Shown here piece after piece: positions 28,060-38,461 of a stretch of DNA of 56,591 bases; the first letter of the stretch is position 1, and each line of letters starts with the position of its first letter. Both the position numbers and the translations under genes were made by a program. The DNA is from a bacterium (lineage in GTDB: Bacteria; Patescibacteriota; Patescibacteriia; SG8-24). The notes under the pieces are model-generated. The model did not search any database. It was given only the letters and a program-made list of their open reading frames with translations, and was not told the origin of the DNA. Location: contig JAHFIV010000003.1 of the NCBI GenBank assembly GCA_023246225.1, positions 1 through 56,591 of the forward strand. The letters are read 5' to 3'.

Positions 28060-30195
28060 CTATACCTCACGTAAAAAAGATTTCTTCTTCAACTCGCTGT
28101 TTACTTTTTTCATCCTCCCTTTCATCCCTGCAAATGGATCTTGCGGTACGTCGTCAGCCATCACACCCACCTCAACCCCATCGTCTTCATAAAAATCTCC
28201 GGAATCAGCGTCATCGGTGACCCGCGAGTTTCTAAAACTACTGAATCCCCAGCCACTTTTTTCAACGAGACCAAGGTCGAGATGCTTCGCGTTCGCTTCC
28301 TCCAAAAAAAGTGAGGGTTGTTCGATACCGAACGCCTCACGCCCAACCGCAGCAGGCCAACAAAGATACAAATTTCTCTTTGCGCGCGTTACCGCGACAT
28401 AAAATAATCTTCGCTCTTCTTCCAATCCCCCATCTTCAATGGCAGCTTTACGATTAGGAAAGCTGGAATTCGTCAGATGTAACAAAAACACCGTATCCCA
28501 CTCCAAACCTTTCGCCTGATGAATAGTAGAGAGCACAACTTTTGGCATCTGACGCTGCATCGCTTTGCTTCGCGGAGTCTTGAACGTTGCATCATCAAGT
28601 GAAACATCTGCGAGAAGATCGGCAGCGCGTTCATAATTTTCAGCGAACGTCGCGAGCTGCTCCACATCCTCAAGACGCTCACGCCAATTTGGAAACTGAT
28701 TTTCAAGATATTCAACGTACGATGACTTAAGCACCGCTTTCACCAGCTCCGCTGGTTTTTCTCCAGCGCCATGCATTTTTTCGAGCGTGGCACGCAAATC
28801 CTTCCAACCACGCGCCGCTCGCGCACCGAGTCTTTGCTCGACCGGGGAAAGAATCGCACTTGCAATCGATCCCGCTTCACGCATCATGCTAAAAATTTTT
28901 GCTGCCATAACTTCCCCGATCCCCTGCTGCAGTGTCAGCACACGAAGCCACGCCGCTTCATCTTGAAAATTCGCCGCGATGCGAAGAAAGCACACCGCAT
29001 CTTTCACATGCGCACGCTCAAAAAATTTCACACCGCCACGATAATCATACTCGAGTCCGCGTTTCATGAGCTCAAACTCAAGCGCTTGCGAATGAAACGC
29101 GGCGCGAAAAAGCACCGCAATTTCACGCGGAGCGATACCTTCATCGATAATCTTTTCGATACGCATCGCCACAAACGCCGCCTCCTGCGCCGCAGAACCG
29201 GTCGGGACCACGGCAGGCTTCACACCGGACGGTTTTACACTACGGAGCTCTTTCGAAAACTGCTCAACATTTTTATTAATGACATCATTCGCGAGCGCAA
29301 GAATTTCTGGCGTCGAACGATAATTCGTTTCTAATTTAAAAATACGTGCACCGGGATAGTGTTTAGGAAAATCAAGAATGTTTCGCACATCAGCTGCGCG
29401 AAACGAGTAGATACTTTGCGCGTCGTCACCGACGACGAGCACGTTCCGTGATGATCCCGCAAGCAAACGCACAAGAGACGCCTGGAGAGGATTCGTATCT
29501 TGATACTCATCAACAAGCACATACTGAAAACGTCCGGAAATTTTTTCTCGCACCGTGACATCGTTCACAAGAAGATGGTGGAGTCGCACAAGAAGGTCAT
29601 CAAAGTCCATCGCGTTCGCCTTCCGTTTTTTTGCATCATATCCATCGATTACGCGACGGATGTCCGGAAGGAGTGGTACAAATTTTGGATGCTTGATCGC
29701 CACCGCTTCATCTAATGGGATCATCGCGTTCGCTGTATAACTTTGCAACTCTTTTATCACACCAGGCGACGGAAAGCGCTTGCCTTCCTGCAGTAGTCCG
29801 AGCTCACGCGTCGTCGCTTTCACTAAATCGCGCGCGTCTTCTTCATCAAGAATAGAAAAACTAGCGTCATATCCAACATGCGTTGCAAAGGCGCGCAAAA
29901 AACGGTTAGCGATCGAATGAAACGTGCCACCACACACTCCTGGGGTACCGCCGAGAAATTTTGAACCGATGAGTTCGCTGATGCGGGACATCATCTCTCC
30001 CGCAGCCTTGTTCGTAAATGTGAGCAAAAGTATCCGCTCCGACGAAACACCGCTTCCAATCAAATGAGCGACGCGGTGCACAATGGTGCGAGTTTTTCCT
30101 GAACCCGCACCCGCAAGGACAACGCAAGGACCGTCGCCGTGTTCGACGACGTCACGCTGCTCTGCATTAAGGCCGGCAAGATAGGGACTTTCCAT
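28060..30195 (-). CDS. UvrD/PcrA-type superfamily 1 DNA helicase
   Basis: LNAEQRDVVEHGDGPCVVLAGAGSGKTRTIVHRVAHL, LLTFTNKAAGEM, YVLVDEYQDTNPLQ, VVGDDAQSIYSFRAAD, LSTIHQAKGLEWDTVFLL. Confidence 0.95.
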   Translation of the reverse strand: MESPYLAGLNAEQRDVVEHGDGPCVVLAGAGSGKTRTIVHRVAHLIGSGVSSERILLLTFTNKAAGEMMSRISELIGSKFLGGTPGVCGGTFHSIANRFLRAFATHVGYDASFSILDEEDARDLVKATTRELGLLQEGKRFPSPGVIKELQSYTANAMIPLDEAVAIKHPKFVPLLPDIRRVIDGYDAKKRKANAMDFDDLLVRLHHLLVNDVTVREKISGRFQYVLVDEYQDTNPLQASLVRLLAGSSRNVLVVGDDAQSIYSFRAADVRNILDFPKHYPGARIFKLETNYRSTPEILALANDVINKNVEQFSKELRSVKPSGVKPAVVPTGSAAQEAAFVAMRIEKIIDEGIAPREIAVLFRAAFHSQALEFELMKRGLEYDYRGGVKFFERAHVKDAVCFLRIAANFQDEAAWLRVLTLQQGIGEVMAAKIFSMMREAGSIASAILSPVEQRLGARAARGWKDLRATLEKMHGAGEKPAELVKAVLKSSYVEYLENQFPNWRERLEDVEQLATFAENYERAADLLADVSLDDATFKTPRSKAMQRQMPKVVLSTIHQAKGLEWDTVFLLHLTNSSFPNRKAAIEDGGLEEERRLFYVAVTRAKRNLYLCWPAAVGREAFGIEQPSLFLEEANAKHLDLGLVEKSGWGFSSFRNSRVTDDADSGDFYEDDGVEVGVMADDVPQDPFAGMKGRMKKVNSELKKKSFLREV

Positions 30196-30198
30196 AAG

Positions 30199-30361
30199 GG
30201 AACCTCTGAAAAACTATATTCCGAAGCGGGAAACGAGATATTTTTTCTGTCCCGCTTTGATGACGCGCCGCAGGCGATGCAGAGCATCGTCGAGGACGCG
30301 GCGTCAAAGCGGGCGGGAAAAATAGCCGTTTTCCGCCGGAAGAGAGTTTTGAGGAGGTTCC
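30199..30361. repeat. Family-2 long imperfect palindrome, copy 1
   Basis: ggaacctctgaaaaactatattccg...agcatc...gaagagagttttgaggaggttcc; centre gatgcagagcatc. Confidence 0.85.
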
Positions 30362-30404
30362 TAAGCAATAGAGAGCGTACTACGACGGATAAAAAAGGAC
30401 AAAA

Positions 30405-31307
30405 TTATTGCAAGCTGTTGCTGTATGCCTTATGCACACCATCAAAATACACACCAAACGCCGACGCACAACGAGAAGAGAGCTCTTTACCAAACCCCTC
30501 CTTGTCACAGCCCATAGTACCAACTTCTTTTAATATCGATGCTCTCGCCACACCGTTCTTTGATGCAAGCTCGCACACGCTTTTTTCTACGGTATCTGCA
30601 TCACACATATGTACATCTTTATTTACCGCCGCAAGAAAAGTCATACACTGATGCGCCCCGTCAACACTCGACGTACAGTACCCTTCGTCGTTAGACATCA
30701 CCGCACGCATCAAATAACACAGATCTCTGAACCTCCCACGACGATCTGCGTCTCCTTCTTTTAATACATCGTTCAACATATACGCATCACATTCCGCATC
30801 GTTCTTTTTTGTGGTTCGTAGCGTCACTGACCCATTGCTTTTTTGCCACTCGCTCACACACCGCTCATTAGCTCGGGCGTTGTAGTGATACACAACGCCG
30901 CAAGCGTTCATCGACCAAGTAAACCTCGATGGTTTTGCGATAACCGATAGGACCACACCCACATACGCGATAATACCAAGGAAACCGAGTACAAAAAATT
31001 TCTTGTTACGTGGAGGATGTATCGGGTGTCTTCGTGCAAGAAAAAAAGTATCCACTACAAAAACAAGAGAGGTCGCTAAAGAACCTTGCGGAAAAAAAAT
31101 AACGATGACTGACAATGTGATAAGTGCAAACACCAAACGCGTGTACGCCTCCACTACGAGATACGCGCTACCAGGAAGAACACCGTTCCCTGCCGCGAGC
31201 GCGAACGGGACCAACCAACGATAGAGAAAGGTTCGCAAAGAAAAATTACGCATATCATCGTAGATACCGTGCTTTGTTCCGAATATGCTCATCAAATGTT
31301 GATGCAT
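30405..31307 (-). CDS. Membrane protein with Cys-rich C-terminal region, unknown function
   Basis: TM segments then CxxL/C-rich tail; start uncertain, overlaps mltG 3' end. Confidence 0.6.
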   Translation of the reverse strand: MHQHLMSIFGTKHGIYDDMRNFSLRTFLYRWLVPFALAAGNGVLPGSAYLVVEAYTRLVFALITLSVIVIFFPQGSLATSLVFVVDTFFLARRHPIHPPRNKKFFVLGFLGIIAYVGVVLSVIAKPSRFTWSMNACGVVYHYNARANERCVSEWQKSNGSVTLRTTKKNDAECDAYMLNDVLKEGDADRRGRFRDLCYLMRAVMSNDEGYCTSSVDGAHQCMTFLAAVNKDVHMCDADTVEKSVCELASKNGVARASILKEVGTMGCDKEGFGKELSSRCASAFGVYFDGVHKAYSNSLQ

Positions 31308-32298
31308 AACGCACAGCACCGTCTTTATCAGTGAGAAAAAACCAATAATTGTTCGGCTCAGGGTCGATTGCGGCACGAACCGAAGAGAGGCTGGGGTTAT
31401 CGATCGGACCGAGAGGCAGTCCAGGATACTTATAGGTGTTGTACCGCGAAACATTTTTTGTATCCTGGAGAAGCACGGACGCATGATCTTTGCCGGTCAC
31501 ATAATTTACCGTGGAGTCAGCCTGAAGCGCCATCCCCCTCGCAAGGCGACGCCAAAAAATATCGGCAACTTTTCGTTTGTCTTCATCACCACGCACTTCT
31601 TTCTCGATAACGCTCGCCATCGTCACTACTTGATACATCGAGTGACTATGCACAGCGAACTCCGCACGTAACTCTGGTGTAATTTTTCGATCAAAATTCG
31701 TAAGAAGAGTTTTTACTAACTCCTCCGCCGTTGCATCTTTAAAAATGCGATAGGTGTCAGGAAAAAGATATCCTTCGAGGCTGACGTAGGATGGTTTTTC
31801 TTTAAGAAACAAAAATGTGTTGGAAAAATCATCAGGTTTCGGTGCAGTTGCTGCGGACAGCGTGCGATGATCGGTTGCGGGGAGTCCTGTCACTTCATAA
31901 AAACGATTCGCTTGCGCGTATCCTGCGGCTTCGAGTGCTTTTTTAATATCTCGTAAATCCCATCCTTCAATAATCTTCAGTGTAAATTCACTCGCGCGTA
32001 CGCCACCCGAAGAAAGTCGAATGATAATTTCTTCGTACGAATTTACATCGGCAAGTGTGTACGTGCCTGGCTGAAGATGCGTTGCGAGACCGCTCGTCTT
32101 TAAAGCAATTTTAAACAACAAACGACTCCTCACAAAACCGCGCAACACGAGGCGGTCGATGATCTTCTGGGCTGAGTCGCTCGACTCCACTACAAATGTC
32201 GCGTCTGACGGTGTGCCCGGTGTACCAAAATACAGTGCGGTCCACGCGAGCGCTGCGACCACAAGAATACTTACTATAATGAAGGATGACCTGCGCAT
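31255..32298 (-). CDS. mltG: Endolytic transglycosylase MltG (YceG-like)
   Basis: LEGYLFPDTYRIFKDATAEELV, MASVIEKEVRGDEDKRKVADIFWRRLARGMALQADSTVNYV, YNTYKYPGLPLGPIDNPSLSSVRAAIDPEPNNYWFFLTD. Confidence 0.95.
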   Translation of the reverse strand: MRRSSFIIVSILVVAALAWTALYFGTPGTPSDATFVVESSDSAQKIIDRLVLRGFVRSRLLFKIALKTSGLATHLQPGTYTLADVNSYEEIIIRLSSGGVRASEFTLKIIEGWDLRDIKKALEAAGYAQANRFYEVTGLPATDHRTLSAATAPKPDDFSNTFLFLKEKPSYVSLEGYLFPDTYRIFKDATAEELVKTLLTNFDRKITPELRAEFAVHSHSMYQVVTMASVIEKEVRGDEDKRKVADIFWRRLARGMALQADSTVNYVTGKDHASVLLQDTKNVSRYNTYKYPGLPLGPIDNPSLSSVRAAIDPEPNNYWFFLTDKDGAVRYASTFDEHIRNKARYLR

Positions 32299-33395
32299 TA
32301 TAAATATTTTTGAAGTTTTCGATCGCGCTCCATCGTACTAACAATTTTTTTCACATCTTGCGCGCGATCACGCGGACACACCAGTATCGCGTCTTCGGTT
32401 TCGATGATGATCATGTCACGAACGCCGGCAGTCGCCACAAGTTTTCCAGAAAAACTATAGATAAGATTTCCACCAGAGTCGACGCCTACATGCGCACCTT
32501 TCACTACATCAGTTTCTGGATCATCTGCGAGGATATCACGCACCGCGCGCCAATGACCGACGTCTGCCCAACCGAAATCTGCGGGGATTACAAAAAGTTT
32601 CTCTTCCTTTTCAAGAATACCATAATCGATACTTACAGAAGGTAGCCGTGCAAACAGCGCGCGTCGCGTCGGGGCCATGTTTCGTTTCGTGAGTAACGGT
32701 GCAAGATCGCGAAATGTCGCCGCATGCACTGGAAGATGCGTGTCGTACAATGAAAGAAAGTGCCGCACTGAACCGACGATCAAGGTGGGGTTCCAAAGAT
32801 AGCTCCCGTCGGTACAATATCTCTCCGCGGTCATGAGATCCGGTTTTTCGACGAAGCGCGCGACATCGAACGCGTCGTAGCGTTTGCCATCTTCAGTCAC
32901 TTCGAGTTTCGGCGTACCGATGCGAATATATCCATATCCTGTTTCAGGATACGTGGGGGTGATGCCCACAAGAGCGACGTGGTCAGGTGTCGCCGCGACC
33001 GCCGCGGCGACAGCACGAAGTGTGCGAAGATATTCGGTCGTATCGCGCACGTACGCATCAGAATTTACCGTCACAAACAACGCGTGCGGATCACGCTGTG
33101 CGATGTGTAACAATGCGTAGCCGATCGCAGCAGCGGTATCTCGGCGTTCGGGTTCAACGATAAAATTTTCTGCCGGCAGTGACGGCACCTGCGCACGGAT
33201 GAGGTCGCGCTGCGACTGCGCCGTTGCGATGTAGATGTCTTTTGCGGCAAATCCTTTGCGAATCCGCGCATACGTCGCGCGAAGCAAGGTCATCTCACCG
33301 ATAATCGGCAGCGCCTGCTTCGGTGTGTGCTGCCGCGATACCGGCCACAAGCGCGTTCCGCCACCACCAGCAAGAATGATCGCTTTTATTTTCAT
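32298..33395 (-). CDS. Mannose-1-phosphate guanylyltransferase-like
   Basis: IILAGGGGTRLWPVSRQHTPKQALPI, FVEKPDLMTAERY, ILEKEEKLFVIPADFGWADVGHW. Confidence 0.93.
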   Translation of the reverse strand: MKIKAIILAGGGGTRLWPVSRQHTPKQALPIIGEMTLLRATYARIRKGFAAKDIYIATAQSQRDLIRAQVPSLPAENFIVEPERRDTAAAIGYALLHIAQRDPHALFVTVNSDAYVRDTTEYLRTLRAVAAAVAATPDHVALVGITPTYPETGYGYIRIGTPKLEVTEDGKRYDAFDVARFVEKPDLMTAERYCTDGSYLWNPTLIVGSVRHFLSLYDTHLPVHAATFRDLAPLLTKRNMAPTRRALFARLPSVSIDYGILEKEEKLFVIPADFGWADVGHWRAVRDILADDPETDVVKGAHVGVDSGGNLIYSFSGKLVATAGVRDMIIIETEDAILVCPRDRAQDVKKIVSTMERDRKLQKYL

Positions 33396-33982
33396 AATCG
33401 TTTCCTCTTGATGAACCACGCAGTAAAAAATTCCACATCATGCAACAAGATGCCAAAATACTGTACAACGATCGCCCAAAATAATCCGACAAAAATTCCG
33501 ATGATCACATCGAGTGGGTAATGCACACCGACATACACACGCCCGAGCGCAACGGCAGCCGCGCACACAAGCAAAACGAGACCGAAAGGAAGATCAACAA
33601 ATAAAATTGAAAAAGCGAGCGCAAATGCAACAGAAGAATGACTTGATGGAAAAGCGTGGGCTGATAACGGGGCGGGTATCAAACGATGTACGTCGAGCAG
33701 CGCGACAAACGGACGCGGACGAAAAAGAAAAAGGCTGAACACCCAATTACCGATAAAAGCGAGTGTACCAGCGAGCACCGCGCGAAAATCCGCAGCTTCA
33801 AGAATCGCGGCGAAATCGCGCGATTCCGGTCGCCGCATAACGATGAAAACGCGAGCGAACACCGCAACAAACATCACAAGAATCAGATACCGCGCGCAAA
33901 AAATACCCACGGCATCGATCGCAGGATATTTCCCCGCTACATTGTTCAGACGTCGAAACGCCTCGGCATCAAAACGGATCAT
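33392..33982 (-). CDS. PAP2-superfamily phosphatase (undecaprenyl-diphosphatase-like)
   Basis: SHAFPSSHSSVAFALA and GRVYVGVHYPLDVIIG motifs. Confidence 0.88.
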   Translation of the reverse strand: MIRFDAEAFRRLNNVAGKYPAIDAVGIFCARYLILVMFVAVFARVFIVMRRPESRDFAAILEAADFRAVLAGTLAFIGNWVFSLFLFRPRPFVALLDVHRLIPAPLSAHAFPSSHSSVAFALAFSILFVDLPFGLVLLVCAAAVALGRVYVGVHYPLDVIIGIFVGLFWAIVVQYFGILLHDVEFFTAWFIKRKRL

Positions 33983-34022
33983 AGAGAGATTCTGAACAGG
34001 CTCTTAGTGTACCATTCTTCTT

Positions 34023-34652
34023 TTATTTTGGGGCGCGGGTCTTCTCTGAAAAATCGCACCACTTGGCAACCGGACACATCCAACACTTCGGAACACGCCC
34101 ACAAATTTCTCGACCAAACGGAACCATCACTTTGTTGATACGTATCCAATGACGCTTAGGGATGCGCGCACGAAGCGCACGTTCTGTTTTTTCTGGTGTG
34201 TTCTCCTTCGTCCATCCAAGACGGTTTGCGATACGAAACACATGCGTGTCAACAGCGATCGCCGGAATACCGAATGCGTACGCGAGTACGCACGATGCAG
34301 TTTTTCTTCCGACCGCAGGCAATGCGACAAGCGCGTCCATATCTTTCGGCACGCGACCTTTATATTGCGTCGTGAGCATCTTTGCGAGCGCGACGATATT
34401 TCGTGCCTTGCTGCGATACAAACCTATCGTGTTTAAAAGACGCGCGACATCGGCTTCACGAGCGCGAGAGAGTGCTGCGGGAGTTTGGTATGCGGTGATC
34501 ACGCGACGAAACGCTGGCTCTGTTTGTGTATCGCGCGTACGCGCAGAGAGCGCAGTAAACAAGAGCACCTTCCACGGAGTCGCTTTTGCTGCCTCTGCAG
34601 GTTCCCGGTAACGACGCGTGAGCACACGCATGATTTCATCTGCATGCAGCAT
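34023..34652 (-). CDS. nth: Endonuclease III
   Basis: VALPAVGRKTASCVLAYAFGIPAIAVDTHVFRIANRLGW; Fe-S Cys CGRVPKCWMCPVAKWC. Confidence 0.94.
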   Translation of the reverse strand: MLHADEIMRVLTRRYREPAEAAKATPWKVLLFTALSARTRDTQTEPAFRRVITAYQTPAALSRAREADVARLLNTIGLYRSKARNIVALAKMLTTQYKGRVPKDMDALVALPAVGRKTASCVLAYAFGIPAIAVDTHVFRIANRLGWTKENTPEKTERALRARIPKRHWIRINKVMVPFGREICGRVPKCWMCPVAKWCDFSEKTRAPK

Positions 34653-34675
34653 ACAAGAAAACTTTGGACATTAGA

Positions 34676-34706
34676 GAACCTCTAGAAAACTATGTTCCAG
34701 AGGTTC
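34676..34706. repeat. Family-2 palindrome, minimal copy
   Basis: gaacctctagaaaactatgttccagaggttcc. Confidence 0.75.
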
Positions 34707-34707
34707 C

Positions 34708-36291
34708 TTAGATGAGCGAGCCACCGGTCATCTCGTCTGGCTGCGGAACACCGAGAATTTTGAGAATCGTTGGCGTAGTATCAGCGAGCATGCCAACAGG
34801 AGACATGAGCGATAGATCACCGAGCGGTGCGTCGCCGGATGGCGCGGCCTGCCCACGCCACTGCTCACCGATCACCAAAAATGGCACCGCGTTCGTACTG
34901 TGTTCTTTATCGAGCACGCCAGTCTGAAGATTGAGCACCTCTTCACCGTTGCCGTGATCCGCAGTGACAACCACCACTCCTCCGAGCGGCAACGCTGTCG
35001 AAACAATTTTTCCGAGAGAAGTATCGACTATTTCTGCGGCGCGCTTCGTCGCGTCAAAATTTCCGGTATGACCGACCATGTCAGCGTTCGCGAAATTCAC
35101 GATGATTACGTCGTATTTCCCCGCTTGTATCTCCTTCACGATGCGCTCAGTAATTTTTGGTGTCGACATCTCCGGCGCTTGATCGTACGACGATACGCGC
35201 GGTGATGGAATAATCACGCGCTCCTCGCCCGGATATTCTTCCTCGCGCATGCCGTTCAAGAAAAAAGTTACGTGCGCGTATTTTTCTGTCTCCGCAATGT
35301 GCAGTTGCGTAAGTCCTGCGTCAGACAACACCTTCGCAAGACAGGTCGAAATCATTTCCGGAGGGAATGCGACCTTTGTAGGGAGACCGCGTTCATACTC
35401 TGTCATGGTAGTGAACGACAGATCCTTCATGAACGTCCGCGGAAAATTCTTGAACTCTGGCAAACAAAAAGCGGAGGAAATCTGACGCGATCGATCTGGA
35501 CGAAAATTTGCAAACACCACTGCGTCGCCATCCTTGATTGGACCACTCGCTTTTCCATCCTTAGTGATCACCACAGGCTCAAATTCTTCGTCGTACACTT
35601 TTTTTGCGTATGACGCTTCGATCGCAGCAAGTGGATCATCAAACGTGGGAACACCTTCAGCGCCGATCATTGCGTGGTACGCCTTCTCCACGCGATCCCA
35701 ACGATTGTCGCGGTCCATCGCATAAAATCGTCCAGAGATCGAGCCCACTCGACCGACGCCAACCTGTCCCATCTTTGCAACCAAATTTTTTACGAAATCA
35801 ATACCAGTATTGTAGATCGTGTCACGACCATCAAGAATCACATGCACAACAACATCGCGCAGTCCCTGTTGACTTGCGAAATCGAGCAAGGCGGAAATGT
35901 GTTCATCTGAACCGTGTACGTTTCCTGGACTGACAATACCAAGAATGTGAAAGGTGGAATTTTTTTTCTTGACGTGCGTGGCAGCATCAAGAAACGCCTG
36001 GTTCTTCAAAAATTCTCCCGATTGAATCGCAAGATTGATGCGCGGAAACGATTGGTAGAAAATTTTTCCTGCACCGATCGTCAGATGCCCGACTTCAGAA
36101 TTACCCATCTCACCCCACGACAATCCGACCGCTTCGCCGGATGCACGAACGGTGACTGTCGGAAACGTCGTGACGAGCTCATCAAAAACAGGAGTACTCG
36201 CTGCAGCGAGAGGATTTCCCTCTCCCGACGGAGCGACACCCCATCCATCAAGAATAACGAGCACGAGCGGTTTCGGGCGCGATGCGGACAT
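34708..36291 (-). CDS. gpmI: 2,3-bisphosphoglycerate-independent phosphoglycerate mutase
   Basis: VLVILDGWGVAPSGEGN, GNSEVGHLTIGAG, HILGIVSPGNVHG, VTADHGNGEEV. Confidence 0.95.
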   Translation of the reverse strand: MSASRPKPLVLVILDGWGVAPSGEGNPLAAASTPVFDELVTTFPTVTVRASGEAVGLSWGEMGNSEVGHLTIGAGKIFYQSFPRINLAIQSGEFLKNQAFLDAATHVKKKNSTFHILGIVSPGNVHGSDEHISALLDFASQQGLRDVVVHVILDGRDTIYNTGIDFVKNLVAKMGQVGVGRVGSISGRFYAMDRDNRWDRVEKAYHAMIGAEGVPTFDDPLAAIEASYAKKVYDEEFEPVVITKDGKASGPIKDGDAVVFANFRPDRSRQISSAFCLPEFKNFPRTFMKDLSFTTMTEYERGLPTKVAFPPEMISTCLAKVLSDAGLTQLHIAETEKYAHVTFFLNGMREEEYPGEERVIIPSPRVSSYDQAPEMSTPKITERIVKEIQAGKYDVIIVNFANADMVGHTGNFDATKRAAEIVDTSLGKIVSTALPLGGVVVVTADHGNGEEVLNLQTGVLDKEHSTNAVPFLVIGEQWRGQAAPSGDAPLGDLSLMSPVGMLADTTPTILKILGVPQPDEMTGGSLI

Positions 36292-36324
36292 ATTTGCGTT
36301 ACGCTACCATATCCTCTGCGCACT

Positions 36325-37584
36325 TTACAGAGAAACCTCGTCCTCAATCTCCATGAGACGATTGTATTTTGCCAACCGTTCACCACGCGAAAACGAACCG
36401 GTTTTGATGAACTCTGCTCGCACTGCGACCGCAACGTCAGCGATGAACGCGTCGGGAGTTTCTCCTGACCGATGTGAAATCGCGACCTTGTACCCGTGCT
36501 TCTGCGCAAGAAAAATCGCATCCATCGTTTCCGAAAGTGAACCGATCTGATTGTTTTTAATGAGAATCGCGTTCCCAACATGACGTGAAATCCCCTGCTC
36601 CAGACGACGAACGTTCGTCACAAACAAATCATCGCCAACGAGCGTCAACTTCTTTCCCAATTTTTTTGTGAGTGTCTCCCAATTATCCCAATCATCCTCT
36701 GCGAGCCCGTCCTCGATCGACATGATCGGATATTTTTTCAACCACTTTTCGTACATGAGGATCATCCCCGCCGCATCGAGCGATTTTCCGTCCACTTTCA
36801 TCACATACCGGCGCTTTTTTGCATCGTAAAACTCCGACGCGGCGATGTCCGCACCAAGCGCAACCTCTTTTCCTGGAGCATAGCCGGCTTCTTCGATCGC
36901 ATCGAGAATGAAATCAAACGCTTTTTCATTTTGTGCAAGCTTCGGTGCATACCCACCTTCGTCACCGACAGTGGTCGCAAACCCCTCTTTCTTAAGAATT
37001 TTTCCAAGCGCATGAAAAATTTCGCTCCCCGCACGAACTCGTTCGCGCATCGTCTTCAGTCGTGGAATCACCATCGTCTCCTGTATATCAAGAGAAAAAT
37101 TCGCGTGCGCGCCACCGTTTAACACGTTCACCATCGGAAGTGGCATCGGATAATCCGTACCTTTGATACCGAACGTTGTGCGAAGCGACTTGTAGAGCGG
37201 TACACCACTCGCAACCGCCGAAGTTCGCGCTGCAGCGAGCGACACGCCGAGTATCGCGTTCGCACCGAGTTTGGATTTGTTTTCTGTGCCATCGATATGG
37301 AGCATCGCTTCGTCGATTCTGCGCTGCTGCGACACTTCCATGCCTCGCATTTTTTTTGCGAGCACGTTGTTAACGTTCGCTACTGCCTTGAGTACACCAT
37401 TTCCACCATAACGATTCGGATCAGCGTCGCGAAGTTCAAGCGCCTCATGTGAACCGGTCGATGCGCCGGACGGTACCGATGCCTTTGCCGAAAAACCACC
37501 TTCAACGGTCACCTTTACTTCTACAGTCGGATTACCACGGGAATCCAGAATCTCTCGCGCTTTAATTTCGGTAATTTTTGGCAT
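36325..37584 (-). CDS. eno: Enolase
   Basis: AREILDSRGNPTVEVKV, SVPSGASTGSHEALELRD, LPMVNVLNGGAHA, MSIEDGLAEDDW, VAISHRSGETPDAFIADVAV. Confidence 0.97.
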   Translation of the reverse strand: MPKITEIKAREILDSRGNPTVEVKVTVEGGFSAKASVPSGASTGSHEALELRDADPNRYGGNGVLKAVANVNNVLAKKMRGMEVSQQRRIDEAMLHIDGTENKSKLGANAILGVSLAAARTSAVASGVPLYKSLRTTFGIKGTDYPMPLPMVNVLNGGAHANFSLDIQETMVIPRLKTMRERVRAGSEIFHALGKILKKEGFATTVGDEGGYAPKLAQNEKAFDFILDAIEEAGYAPGKEVALGADIAASEFYDAKKRRYVMKVDGKSLDAAGMILMYEKWLKKYPIMSIEDGLAEDDWDNWETLTKKLGKKLTLVGDDLFVTNVRRLEQGISRHVGNAILIKNNQIGSLSETMDAIFLAQKHGYKVAISHRSGETPDAFIADVAVAVRAEFIKTGSFSRGERLAKYNRLMEIEDEVSL

Positions 37585-37621
37585 AGAAAAACAGTACTAA
37601 CGGGACTTATCTGCATCTCAA

Positions 37622-38452
37622 CTATTCAATCTCGTAGGTCAAGTTCACGGTAACGATGATCTCATTGCTCCCTGGCGCGATACTCGGCGCAGGCGCAGCG
37701 TCTGCCGCCATGCTGCCCATACCTCCTTTTCCGTAAAAAATCGGCGGCGGCATCGTTCCGCCTTGTGATTCATCGAACGAAATCACGCGACGCAACTTCA
37801 CATCTGCAACTGTCGCAAGTGCCTTCGCTTTTTCTTTTGCATTTTTCAACGCCTTGGCGCGCGCTTCTTCTTTTAACTTCTCCGGATCATCAACCGTGAA
37901 CTGAATCCCACCGATTTGATTCGTGCCGAGCGCTCCCGCCTTGCCGAGAATGTCACCGACCTTATCAAGATTGCGAATCTTTACGTGCACAGTCTGCGCG
38001 ACGGTGTAACTGCGCAGCGTCTGCTTGCCGTCGTTCCAGTTGTAATTCGGATACACGTTGTAGGCGGTCGTTTGAATATCGTTCTTGTCGACGTTCGCGC
38101 CTTTCAACTGCTCGACCAACTGATTCATGATCCGCGTGTTCTCTTTTTGTGCCTCGGCGACAGTGGATTTTTCAATGGTTGTACCGAGATCAACTCCCGC
38201 AACATCAGGAATACCGATAACTTTTCCTTCACCAGACACCGTGATCACGTTACGCTCGATCGGTACGCCGATAAAATTATACTGACGCGCTTCGTTTCGC
38301 GCCTTGAATCCGAGCCACGCAGTGAGCGCGAGAAGCGCGAGACACATGCAGATCAATTTTGCCTTCTTTCGCTCGTGCCAATCGTTCATGCCAGTGCTCG
38401 GTTCACGTTGCTCACCGCAACATCCACTTTTTTCGTTGTGCATATCATGCAT
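37622..38452 (-). CDS. SIMPL-domain (DUF541) protein with N-terminal TM
   Basis: ITVSGEGKVIGIPDVAGVDLGTTIEKSTVAEAQKENTRIMNQLVEQLKGANVDKNDIQTTAYNVYP. Confidence 0.87.
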   Translation of the reverse strand: MHDMHNEKSGCCGEQREPSTGMNDWHERKKAKLICMCLALLALTAWLGFKARNEARQYNFIGVPIERNVITVSGEGKVIGIPDVAGVDLGTTIEKSTVAEAQKENTRIMNQLVEQLKGANVDKNDIQTTAYNVYPNYNWNDGKQTLRSYTVAQTVHVKIRNLDKVGDILGKAGALGTNQIGGIQFTVDDPEKLKEEARAKALKNAKEKAKALATVADVKLRRVISFDESQGGTMPPPIFYGKGGMGSMAADAAPAPSIAPGSNEIIVTVNLTYEIE

Positions 38453-38461
38453 AAAAACAAA

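Noticed and set aside
30060-30368. ORFs such as FRRKTAIFPARFDAASSTMLCIACGASSKRDRKNISFPASEYSFSEVP (and the equivalent at 39637-39858)
   Set aside because: Translations of the family-2 palindromes, not genes
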